64,000 nt of DNA from contig DATGFN010000011.1 in the NCBI GenBank assembly GCA_035308965.1, forward strand, positions 124,001 through 188,000. Reading direction: 5' to 3'. The notes beneath the pieces are model-generated. The model had not been told where the DNA came from and searched no databases. It was given only the letters and a program-made list of their open reading frames with translations. A program made the translations under genes and the position numbers. This document shows positions 41,710 through 50,849 of this stretch, one piece after another. This DNA is from DASYXZ01 sp035308965 (lineage in GTDB: Bacteria > Acidobacteriota > Terriglobia > UBA7540). Each line of letters opens with the position of its first letter. The stretch's first letter is position 1.

Positions 41710-44052
41710 TTAGAATGAATAAACGAGCGACAGATTTACAAGATTTCCCCGGAAACTGCGCGGGCCCGTGGGGTCGGTTGGTGAATCCATTTCGTTATAG
41801 TCGTAATATCCCCAGCCCGTCCTCCACGTCACGCCCTTGGCCAAGGCCAGGTCCACCGCGGCAAAAGGGCGATTGTATTTGTAATCCAGCGGGCCCGTCG
41901 GCGAGTTGGGGTTCAGGATCAGGGTGTTGCCAGTGACGTCGTCGATGGAATATCCAGCCTTGAGCGTCACTCTCTTGGCCGGTTTCACCATGAAGTCGAA
42001 ATACCCGTAATTCATTTTGTTGTTGTAAATCGAGAGGCCCTGCAACGTCACCGGCGAACCGATAATGGTGCAGGCCACGACCCCCGGCGGCGGTATGGCG
42101 GATCCGATGCTGAAACAGATGTTGGTCTGGGAGAAAACGCCCGTGTAGTTGTATCCCGAGTCCAGGGACCAGCGCTCTGTTGGGGCAACGTTAAAATACA
42201 CTCCATAGTTCCGAGTGTGCTCCAAGTGATCGATCTGATAAACGTTGTTTCGAGCCTCGTACACATTGACCGTGGTGCCCATATTCAGCCAATGCTCGGG
42301 TTTGTAGTCGCCGCGGAATTTATAATGCTGAAGTTGGCGCGGACTGACGCGCGTAAACGTATTATCCGCGTACATCAACTCCTGGTCGTAGCTCAGGCGC
42401 AGCTTGTCAATGGGACGCGCCCAAAGGCCCACCAGAAGCGAGTTTTCGTTAATGGTAGTGGAAAAGGCGTCGCTGGAACCGCCGAATATCGTGCACGAAC
42501 CGTCTGGATTAAGCGGCTGGCCCTTGCAGGGGCCGGTTGCTACCAGCTTGGGATCGTAGGTACTGGTTGTGATCGTGACAGTGCTCTGATCGATCACCCG
42601 GTGGCGATAGCGATGCCCGATCCTGCCGCCGAACCGCGAAGTGAAATCGTACTCCAATTGAAAAGTATTGGTCTTGGTGTCCTGCCCGAGGAACAGGCTG
42701 GAGATCGACGTGCCCGAGTCGGCTTCCGACGAAGAGGAGTGGGGGGGGCAGGCCGCCGCGGTGTACGGCGCAGGGCAAGTGGCCGGATTGAATCCGGTCA
42801 GGGGCGCTGCCGCAGTCGCCCCGAAGAGCGCCCCTGTGGTCAGGTCATTCTGCCCCGGAATACGGAAATAGGCGAAACGGAATTCGTCCACCAAGCGGAA
42901 TTTGGGAGTAATGGTGAAGGTCACGTCGTAGTCCGCGGAGACCGCGGTGCGATTAACCGCCACCGGTCCGTTGGTGGTAAGCTGCCGCGCCAGAGTACGC
43001 GACTCGAACCCTTGAAGAAGTTCGTTGAAGTCAGCGATGGTCGCGCCCGAAGAGCTGTAATTGACACGCCCTGCCATATCGACATTCTTGAAATAATTGG
43101 ACTGAAAGCTCAATTGTTCCGTGGGAGAAGAAGTGCGCACCGGCCCCGTGCGGGAATAATAAGAGAAGTCACTGCACTTTGGGTTGACGGTGGGCGGGGT
43201 GGTCGAGGGGTTGGTGATGGGCGCGGCGCAAGGCGAATTGTTTGCCGTATCCCAGGATACCCCCATATCCACAAGCCGCCCGTTGGGGAGCTCATACATC
43301 AGGTTGTTATCGGTCCAAGTAGTGTCGCCCTTATAATAATTCAGAAATTGGTCGTAGCTGAAATTGGTCCGAGGCAGAACTTTGAAATCGATGCCCACCT
43401 GATAGGTGTTGGTCGTCGCTTTGAACTCCTGGAACAGCAAGGCTTCCGTGCCCACGTGATAGGTAGTGAGCGAAGGGCCCTCATTGGTGTTGCGGGAGTA
43501 ACCGAGGCGGACTCGAATGTTCGACTGGGGGAGCAAAGTCAATTTGTAATCGCCCATGCGCCGGGTAAGCGCCATGGCGTGAGGAGAAGAGTCGATAATC
43601 ACCGTAGGGTTCGAGGTGGTTGGGTTGAGCGGGTTTGCCAACAAATCGTAATTCCAAAGGTTGCGGTCGCGCCGGAAAGTTGCGGAGAAGTCATACCACT
43701 TGTCCTTGGAGATGCGCAGCATGCTGAAATTATTGGGATCACCGCCATAGCCGAAGTTCGGCAACGAAAGAGTGTCGAAAAGGGGCCCCTGATGGTCTTT
43801 CGATCTCATCTCCAGGGTCTGATTAAAAAGCCGGAATCCCTGGCCCAGGTTCACAAACGTATCGTAGACATCGTTGTTGCCGGTAAAACTGGTTCCGCGC
43901 CACCCGACTTCAATGGACTGGTTCACGCGATAATCTCCCCAATCCTTTCCCTCCGGAGCCGGATCGTCCTGGGCCATGGCGGGGCAGACAAAAAGGAACG
44001 CCGCCAACAGTCCGGCGATCAACATAAGAAAATGCGACGTCTTTATTTTCAT
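41710..44052 (-). CDS. Outer-membrane beta-barrel porin of a cytochrome conduit (MtrB-like role)
   Basis: The 780-residue protein has a signal peptide (MKIKTSHFLMLIAGLLAAFLFVCPAMA). Alternating amphipathic strands run throughout (e.g. NIRVRLGYSRN, KLRLSYDQELMY, RVTLKAGYSIDD), and the last residue is an aromatic Phe (LVNLSLVYSF), the standard outer-membrane barrel end. Its length and placement next to a decaheme DmsE/MtrA-like gene fit a porin that encloses the decaheme cytochrome. Sequence identity to MtrB was not checked; MtrB's N-terminal CXXC was not seen. It follows the decaheme gene after 81 bp. Confidence 0.8.
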   Translation of the reverse strand: MKIKTSHFLMLIAGLLAAFLFVCPAMAQDDPAPEGKDWGDYRVNQSIEVGWRGTSFTGNNDVYDTFVNLGQGFRLFNQTLEMRSKDHQGPLFDTLSLPNFGYGGDPNNFSMLRISKDKWYDFSATFRRDRNLWNYDLLANPLNPTTSNPTVIIDSSPHAMALTRRMGDYKLTLLPQSNIRVRLGYSRNTNEGPSLTTYHVGTEALLFQEFKATTNTYQVGIDFKVLPRTNFSYDQFLNYYKGDTTWTDNNLMYELPNGRLVDMGVSWDTANNSPCAAPITNPSTTPPTVNPKCSDFSYYSRTGPVRTSSPTEQLSFQSNYFKNVDMAGRVNYSSSGATIADFNELLQGFESRTLARQLTTNGPVAVNRTAVSADYDVTFTITPKFRLVDEFRFAYFRIPGQNDLTTGALFGATAAAPLTGFNPATCPAPYTAAACPPHSSSSEADSGTSISSLFLGQDTKTNTFQLEYDFTSRFGGRIGHRYRHRVIDQSTVTITTSTYDPKLVATGPCKGQPLNPDGSCTIFGGSSDAFSTTINENSLLVGLWARPIDKLRLSYDQELMYADNTFTRVSPRQLQHYKFRGDYKPEHWLNMGTTVNVYEARNNVYQIDHLEHTRNYGVYFNVAPTERWSLDSGYNYTGVFSQTNICFSIGSAIPPPGVVACTIIGSPVTLQGLSIYNNKMNYGYFDFMVKPAKRVTLKAGYSIDDVTGNTLILNPNSPTGPLDYKYNRPFAAVDLALAKGVTWRTGWGYYDYNEMDSPTDPTGPRSFRGNLVNLSLVYSF

Positions 44053-44133
44053 AAGCCGCTCCCGGGGAACCCTATAATCACCGTTTCAATTTAAAACTCG
44101 TTCGCTTTTCGGCCCACCTACCATCTCCAAGGG

Positions 44134-45123
44134 CTACTGGAAGAAGAATTGGTTGACGTTAGACCCGTGAATCATCGGGTGACACAAGGTGCATGCCTGA
44201 TATTTGATGGATTGATTGTGGAAAGACGGCGCACTGGGTGCGCCTGAGTCCACCGTCAAGGTATGGCACTCAAGGCAAAGCAAGTTCACCTGGCTGCGTT
44301 TCAAAAGCCGCGGGTTGGAGGAAGCGTGCGGCGTGTGGCAGGCCACGCACCCTTCGGTCTTCACCGGTGCGTGCTCAAAAACGAATGGTCCCGCTTTATC
44401 GGTGTGGCACTTGAAGCAGACCATGTCCTGCGCCGCCGTGGAGCGAAGCTGCTTGGTTAGGAACCCTCCGTGCTGGTTGTGGCAATCCGTGCACTTGATC
44501 AGACCTTCGTTCACACGATGATGGAAGGGCTTGTTGAAATCCGCCTTCACTTCGCTGTGGCAGGAATAGCAGAGCAAGGGCTGCTTTTGGACCAGCAGAA
44601 AATCAGCCTGCTTGGCGTGGTGCGGAGAGTGGCAATCAATGCAGCTCACATTGTTGATGTTGTGGGCCTGGCGCGCGAAGTTCGAATGTTCCTCGCCATA
44701 AACATGGCAGGAAAGACAACGCTTGCTGATTTCGGGAGCCTCTTTGCCTTTGAAGCCGAAAATCAGCTTCTTGCCCTCCTCGATCTTGGCCGCATCGCTT
44801 CCGGCCTCGCTCATGGCGTCCACGTGCTTTTTCCCCGGCCCGTGGCAGGCTTCACACCCCTGCCATTCCGGTCCCTTTTTCGTGTCGAGGGTGGTTTTCC
44901 AGTGCGGCGTCTTCTCAAAACTATCGTACATGTCGCTGTGGCAGGCCTTGCACGTGTCCATCCCCACGTAATCTGCGGGATTGCCTTTAAAGTCCTGGAC
45001 CGGCTTAGGTGGGGTCGTTTTGGGAGGGATACCCGCGGCAACAAGGCCCGCGCTAAACAGAAGCACGACAATTATCACCAGCACAGCCGGAGCAAGCCGG
45101 GCCGGCTTAACATTTGAATCCAC
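44134..45123 (-). CDS. DmsE/MtrA-like decaheme cytochrome c
   Basis: The ~329-residue protein has an N-terminal hydrophobic segment (LAPAVLVIIVVLLFSAGLVAA) and ten CXXCH motifs at regular ~20-35-residue spacing. It contains G-C-E-A-C-H-G-P-G and C-x-x-C-H-x-P-H-H repeats as in DmsE/MtrA-family periplasmic decahemes. These span the periplasm and the outer-membrane porin. I chose GTG 45123 because AGGAGG lies 7 bp before it; the longer frame to 45213 adds a non-signal lead. It is the first gene of the minus-strand electron-transfer operon. Confidence 0.9.
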   Translation of the reverse strand: MDSNVKPARLAPAVLVIIVVLLFSAGLVAAGIPPKTTPPKPVQDFKGNPADYVGMDTCKACHSDMYDSFEKTPHWKTTLDTKKGPEWQGCEACHGPGKKHVDAMSEAGSDAAKIEEGKKLIFGFKGKEAPEISKRCLSCHVYGEEHSNFARQAHNINNVSCIDCHSPHHAKQADFLLVQKQPLLCYSCHSEVKADFNKPFHHRVNEGLIKCTDCHNQHGGFLTKQLRSTAAQDMVCFKCHTDKAGPFVFEHAPVKTEGCVACHTPHASSNPRLLKRSQVNLLCLECHTLTVDSGAPSAPSFHNQSIKYQACTLCHPMIHGSNVNQFFFQ

Positions 45124-45385
45124 AGGAGATCCTCCTGACGAAGATACATGCCGACACCTTGGATGCGTGCCATAACCCTGCGGGATGAAGCTTTCTTCGA
45201 TCATATCCAACATTGGAATGCCCGCACCCTTAATTCCCGCCTTGAAGCACCAAAACTTTTTTCGGACTGTGCACGCAAATACCCAAGTGACCCTGACTTT
45301 CCCTTTTTCCCGTGAGTGTTATCCAAGGGTGCCATGGTTCTATCACTTTTCAACATGCACTCTCGGTGATTTTCTTTGATAAATA

Positions 45386-45422
45386 TGTGACTTCAATCAC
45401 ACGGAGGGGTGATTTATGTCAC
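45386..45422. promoter_or_regulatory. Tandem CRP-class binding sites in the 665-bp divergent region
   Basis: TGTGA-CTTCAA-TCACA (45386-45401) is a perfect CRP-type palindrome. A second core, GTGA-TTTATG-TCAC, lies at 45409-45422. The centres are 22 bp apart, two helical turns, so dimers would bind the same face. They lie between the decaheme cytochrome operon (start 45123) and the oxygenase operon (start 45789). The remaining 45124-45788 sequence holds no convincing gene. Confidence 0.7.
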
Positions 45423-45788
45423 TCGGATCAGATCTTGAGGGGGACAAGCAGCAACTCTTGCGCCAAGGGGCTGGAGATTGAGCATCACGAGTAAGATTGG
45501 GAAATTGCGACCCATTGACCGGATGCTTCGTCGTAATATAGGTCCGCGCCTCGGAATTTGGCCGTGGGCGCGCAAGCAACGTATGGGTCAATTTCATTCG
45601 CAGTAGGGCGCGTCGAGGTCGAATCGTGTGGTCAGCAATAGCTCATTGAACCGAAGCTGATTTATTATTGTTGTGCATGCCCCCTTACCGTGTTATTCAT
45701 CAAACCTGACCGCGCGGAAGATTGAAAGACCAAGATGCGGCTGGAAGCTCAATGAAGTGAAAACCCTCTCACTCTCGCTTAGAGACAA

Positions 45789-47048
45789 ATGATAGTGGAA
45801 AGAAAATATAGCAGTCCCCCGAGGCATCCCAGCCTTGAGACCGCCCGTGTCCCGCCCGGTTCCCGCGCAGACAAGTATATTGACCTGTTCCACCGCACCG
45901 ATCCGCTTGCCGACGCCGTGATGGATGAGTTTGCCCGCCTGCCGGAAAGCGAATGGCGGCCCATGCTCGAGATGGCGCTAGCCAAGGGGATCGAGGCGGT
46001 ACCTCAAGCGCCGAATGCTTTGCGGGCGCTCTTTGTCCAGCTTGATGAGATTCCATTTTGGGTGGATCGCGATCAATGCGACCTGGGTGGAGCAACATTT
46101 CTGCGCTGTCGCATGGGCTTTGTGGCCCTGGCAATGCTTTCCTTGCCGATCATCTACAGTTGGCCGGCGGGAAACAAGCCTCTCGCTCTTTCAGGTCAGC
46201 TCGTACATCGCGCTTCACAACGCTTGAAAGACACCACCCGGTATGTGTTCGCTATCTGCCAGCCCGGCGGCCTGTCTCGATTTTCTGAAGGTTTTGCCAT
46301 GACCGTTCGCGTGCGGCTGATCCACGCGCAAGTCAGGAAACTGCTTCTGGAGTCCGGACAATGGCAATCGGAAACGTGGGGGGCACCGATCAACCAATGC
46401 CACATGGCAGGAACCAATCTGATGTTTTCCATCGGCGTGCTGAATGCTTTATCACGAATGGGCTACCGCTTCAAAACTATCGAACGCGAAGCGCTGATCC
46501 ATTTGTGGCGTTACGCTGGTTACTTGGTGGGCGTTGAAAACGAATTGTTGGTGGCCGGCGAATGGGAAGGCCACCGATTGTTGGATATGATCTTTGCCTT
46601 CGAGCCCACACCGGACGATGACTCACGCGCCCTGGTTAACGCCCTGATGCAAACTGCGTTCGAGTACCTCCAGGGTTTCAAGGTTGGGCGCCTTTGCAGC
46701 CTGAATAGCTGCTATGGAGTTTCGCGCGCGCTCATCGGGAACGAGCGCGCGGACCTGCTTGGATATCCGCAGACTCAGTGGCGATGGCTGGTAACGATCA
46801 TTCGTCCGGGGGCATGGATGATTGAAACTGCCCGGATTTTCAGCAAGCGGGTTCAAGACCTCGCCAGGGTTGCCGGGCCCAAAGCGTTCCGCCATCTCAT
46901 GAGTCAGCGAGGGCTAAAAGGGGGCGCTGGTGAATTCGCCATCCCACGCCGGATTGCGATTCGCCCTGGCACGGCGGCATCCCAGAAAGCTGGCGGGAAG
47001 CCCAAGCCCTCAAGCAATGGTGTAGTCACCGGCGAAGGCAAGCCATGA
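45789..47048 (+). CDS. MpaB/Lcp-like heme oxygenase family protein (DUF2236)
   Basis: The 419-residue protein resembles the DUF2236 superfamily of latex-clearing protein Lcp and fungal MpaB. It has D-P-L-A-D-A-V-M near the start, R-L-K-D-T-T-R-Y-V-F, and H179 in R-V-R-L-I-H-A-Q-V-R, the proposed axial heme ligand. Lcp is a b-type-heme dioxygenase that cleaves polyisoprene double bonds. No signal peptide is evident, so the substrate may be intracellular or membrane-bound. ATG 45789 lacks a clear ribosome site. It overlaps the next gene by 4 bp. Confidence 0.78.
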   Translation: MIVERKYSSPPRHPSLETARVPPGSRADKYIDLFHRTDPLADAVMDEFARLPESEWRPMLEMALAKGIEAVPQAPNALRALFVQLDEIPFWVDRDQCDLGGATFLRCRMGFVALAMLSLPIIYSWPAGNKPLALSGQLVHRASQRLKDTTRYVFAICQPGGLSRFSEGFAMTVRVRLIHAQVRKLLLESGQWQSETWGAPINQCHMAGTNLMFSIGVLNALSRMGYRFKTIEREALIHLWRYAGYLVGVENELLVAGEWEGHRLLDMIFAFEPTPDDDSRALVNALMQTAFEYLQGFKVGRLCSLNSCYGVSRALIGNERADLLGYPQTQWRWLVTIIRPGAWMIETARIFSKRVQDLARVAGPKAFRHLMSQRGLKGGAGEFAIPRRIAIRPGTAASQKAGGKPKPSSNGVVTGEGKP

Positions 47049-48652
47049 ATAAGCCGCTGCGCGTGGTCTGCTTGGGTGGGGGCTGGGTGGCCATTTATCT
47101 GGCGCGTGCCTTGCGTTCAGAAGTACGCAAGGGAACGGTTGACCTGACCGTGGTCAGCCGGGATAACTATTCCACCGTCCACGGCTTGATCGCTGAAATG
47201 CTGACCTGCAAGATCCAGCCGCAGCAAATCAATAACTCTGTCCGCGAACTGATTGCTCCGGCCCATCTTCACAATGCGGAAATCGAATCGATTGATGTCG
47301 GGAATCAGCGGGTGCTGACCCGGCCCTCTCTCCACAGCCGTGCTTACACGCTGGAGTACGACCATCTTGTGGTCGCGGTTGGCTCGGTGGAAGATCTCTC
47401 CCGCTATGCCGGGATGAGTGAACATACCTTCCCGCTCAAAACTTTCGCCGACTGCTACCGTCTTCGCAACCACCTGTTAAGCACCCTTGAGATGGCGTCG
47501 ATTGAGACCAATCCGGAAGAGCGCCGGCGGTTGCTCACCTTTGTGGTGGCGGGCGGTAACTACGCGGGAGTCGAAGTGGCCTGCGACCTGGCGGATTACT
47601 TCCGAATGCTGACGCGAAAGAAATATCGTGAATTGAAATTCGAAGATTTCCGAATTGTGCTTCTGGAAATCGGTGCGCGCATTTTGCCCGAGCTGGGGAC
47701 GCGGCATCCGCACCTGGTAAACTATGCCGAAAAACGCGTGAAGCGGCTGGGCATTGAGGTCCATCTGCATTGCGGCGTCGAAGCCGCAACCGCGGAGGAG
47801 GGTGTGCTCACCACGGGCGAGCGCCTGCCGACGAGCACCCTCATCACTTGTACGGGGATGAAGTCGTCGCCCTTGCTCGACCAGTTCTCCTACGAGCGCG
47901 AGGCAAGGGGACGGCTTGTCACTGACCAATTCTGCCGGGTGCCTGGCGCCACCAATATCTGGGCGGGGGGTGACTGCGCCGCAGTGCCCCATCCCGAGGG
48001 CGGCACCTGTCCTCCCTTGGCGCACTACGCGCAAAAAGCTGGATCCAATGTTGGCGTGAATATCCTGAGGGGGGCGGCGGGCAAGCCGCTCAAACCTTAT
48101 TCGTTCAACGGACTCGGTGAGGCTTGCACGCTCGGTCACCGTTGCGCCATTGCGCAAATGAAAGGTATTCCCGCCTACGGCTATTTCGCCTGGGTGGGCT
48201 GGCGTTTTATTGTGCTGACCATGTTCGTGCCCAGTTGGACGCGGCGTGTTCGCCTGATGTACGACTGGCTGTTAACGCTGATTCTGGGCCGTGACATCGT
48301 CAATCCGAGGATTGTGGAGCGGAGTGCGATCTTTCACGTTTTGTACGAGCCCGGTCAAATCATTGCCTCCGCGAACGAAACGAGACGCTTCCACTATCTG
48401 GTGGAGTCGGGCGAAGTGGAGGTGGTTAGTGGCGAGGGAAACGGCGGGAACGTTTTATCCACTCTGAAAATGGGTGACTATTTCGGCCATCTGACCAGAC
48501 CCGGGCCCGAATGCTCCATTCGCGCGCGCACTCGCGTGCGGTTGTTGGGCATTGACCGCTACGCCGCTGATGCCCTGAGCGCTGTGCGGCCCGATCTCGC
48601 CCTACTGCTGAAACAAAACGTGAGAAATTCTCCAGAAGCGAAGTCTTGCTGA
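47045..48652 (+). CDS. NDH-2-type FAD oxidoreductase fused to cyclic-nucleotide-binding-like domain
   Basis: The 535-residue protein has two dinucleotide folds: FAD at V-V-C-L-G-G-G-W-V-A and NAD(P)H at F-V-V-A-G-G-N-Y-A-G-V-E. A W-A-G-G-D-C-A-A-V-P FAD-ribityl segment follows, then an amphipathic membrane-binding region (V-G-W-R-F-I-V-L-T-M-F-V-P). To here it is type II NADH dehydrogenase. Residues ~430-525 form an extra CRP-like beta-roll (L-V-E-S-G-E-V-E-V-V and L-K-M-G-D-Y-F-G-H). The fusion suggests ligand-gated quinone reduction. It overlaps the upstream oxygenase gene by 4 bp and is 1 bp from the next. Confidence 0.85.
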   Translation: MNKPLRVVCLGGGWVAIYLARALRSEVRKGTVDLTVVSRDNYSTVHGLIAEMLTCKIQPQQINNSVRELIAPAHLHNAEIESIDVGNQRVLTRPSLHSRAYTLEYDHLVVAVGSVEDLSRYAGMSEHTFPLKTFADCYRLRNHLLSTLEMASIETNPEERRRLLTFVVAGGNYAGVEVACDLADYFRMLTRKKYRELKFEDFRIVLLEIGARILPELGTRHPHLVNYAEKRVKRLGIEVHLHCGVEAATAEEGVLTTGERLPTSTLITCTGMKSSPLLDQFSYEREARGRLVTDQFCRVPGATNIWAGGDCAAVPHPEGGTCPPLAHYAQKAGSNVGVNILRGAAGKPLKPYSFNGLGEACTLGHRCAIAQMKGIPAYGYFAWVGWRFIVLTMFVPSWTRRVRLMYDWLLTLILGRDIVNPRIVERSAIFHVLYEPGQIIASANETRRFHYLVESGEVEVVSGEGNGGNVLSTLKMGDYFGHLTRPGPECSIRARTRVRLLGIDRYAADALSAVRPDLALLLKQNVRNSPEAKSC

Positions 48653-48653
48653 A

Positions 48654-50006
48654 ATGTTTTCCGATCCCCTCAAGCCGACTCTCTTCGAGGTGTTGCTCAA
48701 TCGCCGTTCGCGGAGAGTAGGCTTGGGAATGTGTATACCCTCGGGGCCGTTCAAATACACGAGCCCGCACAAGCCCGTGCCCCTCACCGAAGAGGAGGAA
48801 GCCGCACTTGCATTCGCGGCTTGCGGCGTGACCGGATACGCCCTGGCTGACCTTTCTTATGGATCTGGTAGCGGTGGCAGCATGTTGGCGGGGAGGCTGG
48901 GCCGCACGGTCGCGAGCCCCGATGCGGTTCACACAACTGCCGTTGTGGTCACCAACGACCAGGGAACCTGGCTGCTCAAGCGGCCCCAGGATTTTGCCGC
49001 CGCGGAGCTGGTCGAGCTGGTCAGCCTGGCACGAGAAGGTGCGCTGACGGAGGTCTACAGGCGCAGCCGGATTCAATTATCCGATCACCGGACCGCGCCG
49101 CCTCTGGACCTGGGCTACAATTTCCCCATCAATCGCTGGTCACTCTACGCTCCCGGAACCACTTACTTCCTGCCCGTCATTGAAACCACGGCGTTGACGA
49201 TAAACGCGCTCCTGGAGCTGTTTGGCGAGGACACGGGAATTTTCCTGCGGGACGAACGCAGGTGGTTCCGGCCGGCGGGTATCGGCCGTTTCGCGCGCAG
49301 CAAGGGAGGCTACCTCCATGACGACCCGCGGGAACTCCGCACTGCCACCATTCAAATGATGGAAACGGCGCTGCTGGAATCCATGGCCACCGAGCACGGA
49401 ATGGTCCTGCAAAACCTCGCCTTGATGACCGAAGCGCTTGGATTAGGCGGCTTCCCGAATTTCGCCCGGCATGAGTACAGTTGGTTTCAAGCTCTTGGGT
49501 TTCGCGTGAAAAGCCTGCCCGCCAGCCGTTATTTGGGCGCCCCACGGTTCCTATCTAGACCGGCACGCTGGCTGGGAAGAGACCCTTTGCTGCCATATCC
49601 CGTCGGGCTGGAACAGGACAACCGCGTGCTGCTTAAGCCATTCTGTCCGCCTTACTACAAATCGATGGAACACGCAGTGCGCGCGTTTGTGGAATCCAAG
49701 TTTGGTCCGGGAGGAACTTACAGAGGCGGAGCACAGCAAAGCACCTGGCGCGAGGCAGTTGCTTGCGCCGAGAAAATTCCGGCCGTCAGCGCGGCGGCCG
49801 TGGATGCGACCATTGCATATTGTGATTACGTCTATCGGCGTTACCAACGGTTTCCCGCTTATACCGCTCCGTTCCGAACCGTGATCGGATTCCAAGTGTG
49901 TCGTGTGGACTTGGATTTCTTCGACCGGTTCTATGACGGGGATGTACTTCCGAAGCCGGTGAGGGATTGTACAGAACGTGCTCTCCACGACTCGTCAAAA
50001 TCGTAG
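48654..50006 (+). CDS. Nitroreductase-like FMN protein
   Basis: The 450-residue protein has nitroreductase-fold hallmarks: R-R-S-R-R-V-G-L near the N-terminus, L-T-E-E-E-E-A-A-L-A-F-A-A-C-G-V-T-G, and a central A-T-E-H-G-M-V-L-Q-N-L-A-L-M-T-E-A-L-G-L-G-G-F helix (split across the segment). It is longer than stand-alone nitroreductases (~200 aa) and has a ~170-residue C-terminal part of unknown function. SagB-like dehydrogenases are one comparison, but no peptide precursor is seen. It ends the three-gene operon with 1-bp spacing. Confidence 0.7.
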   Translation: MFSDPLKPTLFEVLLNRRSRRVGLGMCIPSGPFKYTSPHKPVPLTEEEEAALAFAACGVTGYALADLSYGSGSGGSMLAGRLGRTVASPDAVHTTAVVVTNDQGTWLLKRPQDFAAAELVELVSLAREGALTEVYRRSRIQLSDHRTAPPLDLGYNFPINRWSLYAPGTTYFLPVIETTALTINALLELFGEDTGIFLRDERRWFRPAGIGRFARSKGGYLHDDPRELRTATIQMMETALLESMATEHGMVLQNLALMTEALGLGGFPNFARHEYSWFQALGFRVKSLPASRYLGAPRFLSRPARWLGRDPLLPYPVGLEQDNRVLLKPFCPPYYKSMEHAVRAFVESKFGPGGTYRGGAQQSTWREAVACAEKIPAVSAAAVDATIAYCDYVYRRYQRFPAYTAPFRTVIGFQVCRVDLDFFDRFYDGDVLPKPVRDCTERALHDSSKS

Positions 50007-50025
50007 CCTGAAGACGGCCCATACA

Positions 50026-50838
50026 TCAGAATGAAACCCGGAAGCGCCGCTTCAGGAGCAGCGCGCTGATCATCGACAAAACCAGGAGCCAGATTAGCCA
50101 GTTGAAATCAAGTCCCAGTGCATGAACGGTGGCGGGGGGGTAACGGAGTTCGATCCAGTCCACAGGACCCGTCGCAAGTTGCTTCTCTCCCGGGTACCAA
50201 AGCACGGCGAGCGCTGAACTTACGCGCCGCTCTGAAACATACTGCGGCCCTCTGCCGGCAATAATGCTTTTGTCCACTTGTTCATCGGGGAAGACGAACT
50301 GAAGAATGCCGGTGGTTGGACGCTGGGCGCGAATCCGCCAACTGATTTGCCGCCCGCCATCGATGTGGACGGGTGGCGTCTCCAACACAATGCCGTCGGG
50401 CGTTCGCAACTCCGGCGTTTGGCCGACTCCTGCGCTCGTCATCTGGACGGTCACGATCGCAGCCTGGCCGGGTTCGATGGGCAAGTGGCCATAAAAACAT
50501 TCAAGCTGGCCGAGTATCAGGATCATGGGCGCGGTCATGACCAGCGCTGGCACGAGCATCAGTCCGATGTATTTGACATTCGCGGAAATCAGTCCCCATT
50601 GGGCTCGCCAAACGAGCACCGGATCGTCCACAAACAATCGCATCTCGTACAAGCACGCCATAAGCTGCGCTTTGACTTTGGTGATAGCCGCCTGGTTGGA
50701 GGTTAACCGAAACACCCAGAGCATCCCAATGCCGATGAGGACGCTGAGCGGAACCAGGCTCCACATGGGGTTGTGGCCGTTGAAGGGTTGGAGGCATGCC
50801 CTGAAGATCGCGCTCATAATCCTTCGTAGCATCTCCAT
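50026..50838 (-). CDS. Conserved membrane protein (EMC3/TMCO1-like layout)
   Basis: The 270-residue protein has a membrane helix at ~26-45, a basic helical hairpin (K-V-K-A-Q-L-M-A-C-L-Y-E-M-R-L-F), a second helix at ~92-112, a beta-rich extracytoplasmic domain (~115-235) and a C-terminal helix followed by K-R-R-F-R. The helix plus charged coiled hairpin plus helix arrangement recalls EMC3/TMCO1/YidC-type insertases, but this is a weak inference. It is the last gene of the phosphatase-family operon and may serve the same envelope process. Confidence 0.65.
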   Translation of the reverse strand: MEMLRRIMSAIFRACLQPFNGHNPMWSLVPLSVLIGIGMLWVFRLTSNQAAITKVKAQLMACLYEMRLFVDDPVLVWRAQWGLISANVKYIGLMLVPALVMTAPMILILGQLECFYGHLPIEPGQAAIVTVQMTSAGVGQTPELRTPDGIVLETPPVHIDGGRQISWRIRAQRPTTGILQFVFPDEQVDKSIIAGRGPQYVSERRVSSALAVLWYPGEKQLATGPVDWIELRYPPATVHALGLDFNWLIWLLVLSMISALLLKRRFRVSF

Positions 50839-50849
50839 TCGTTTCGCGC

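Noticed and set aside
42217..44094. 625-codon plus-strand frame
   Set aside because: It is antisense to the outer-membrane barrel gene, which has a signal peptide, amphipathic strands and terminal Phe; the frame's product has no recognisable family.
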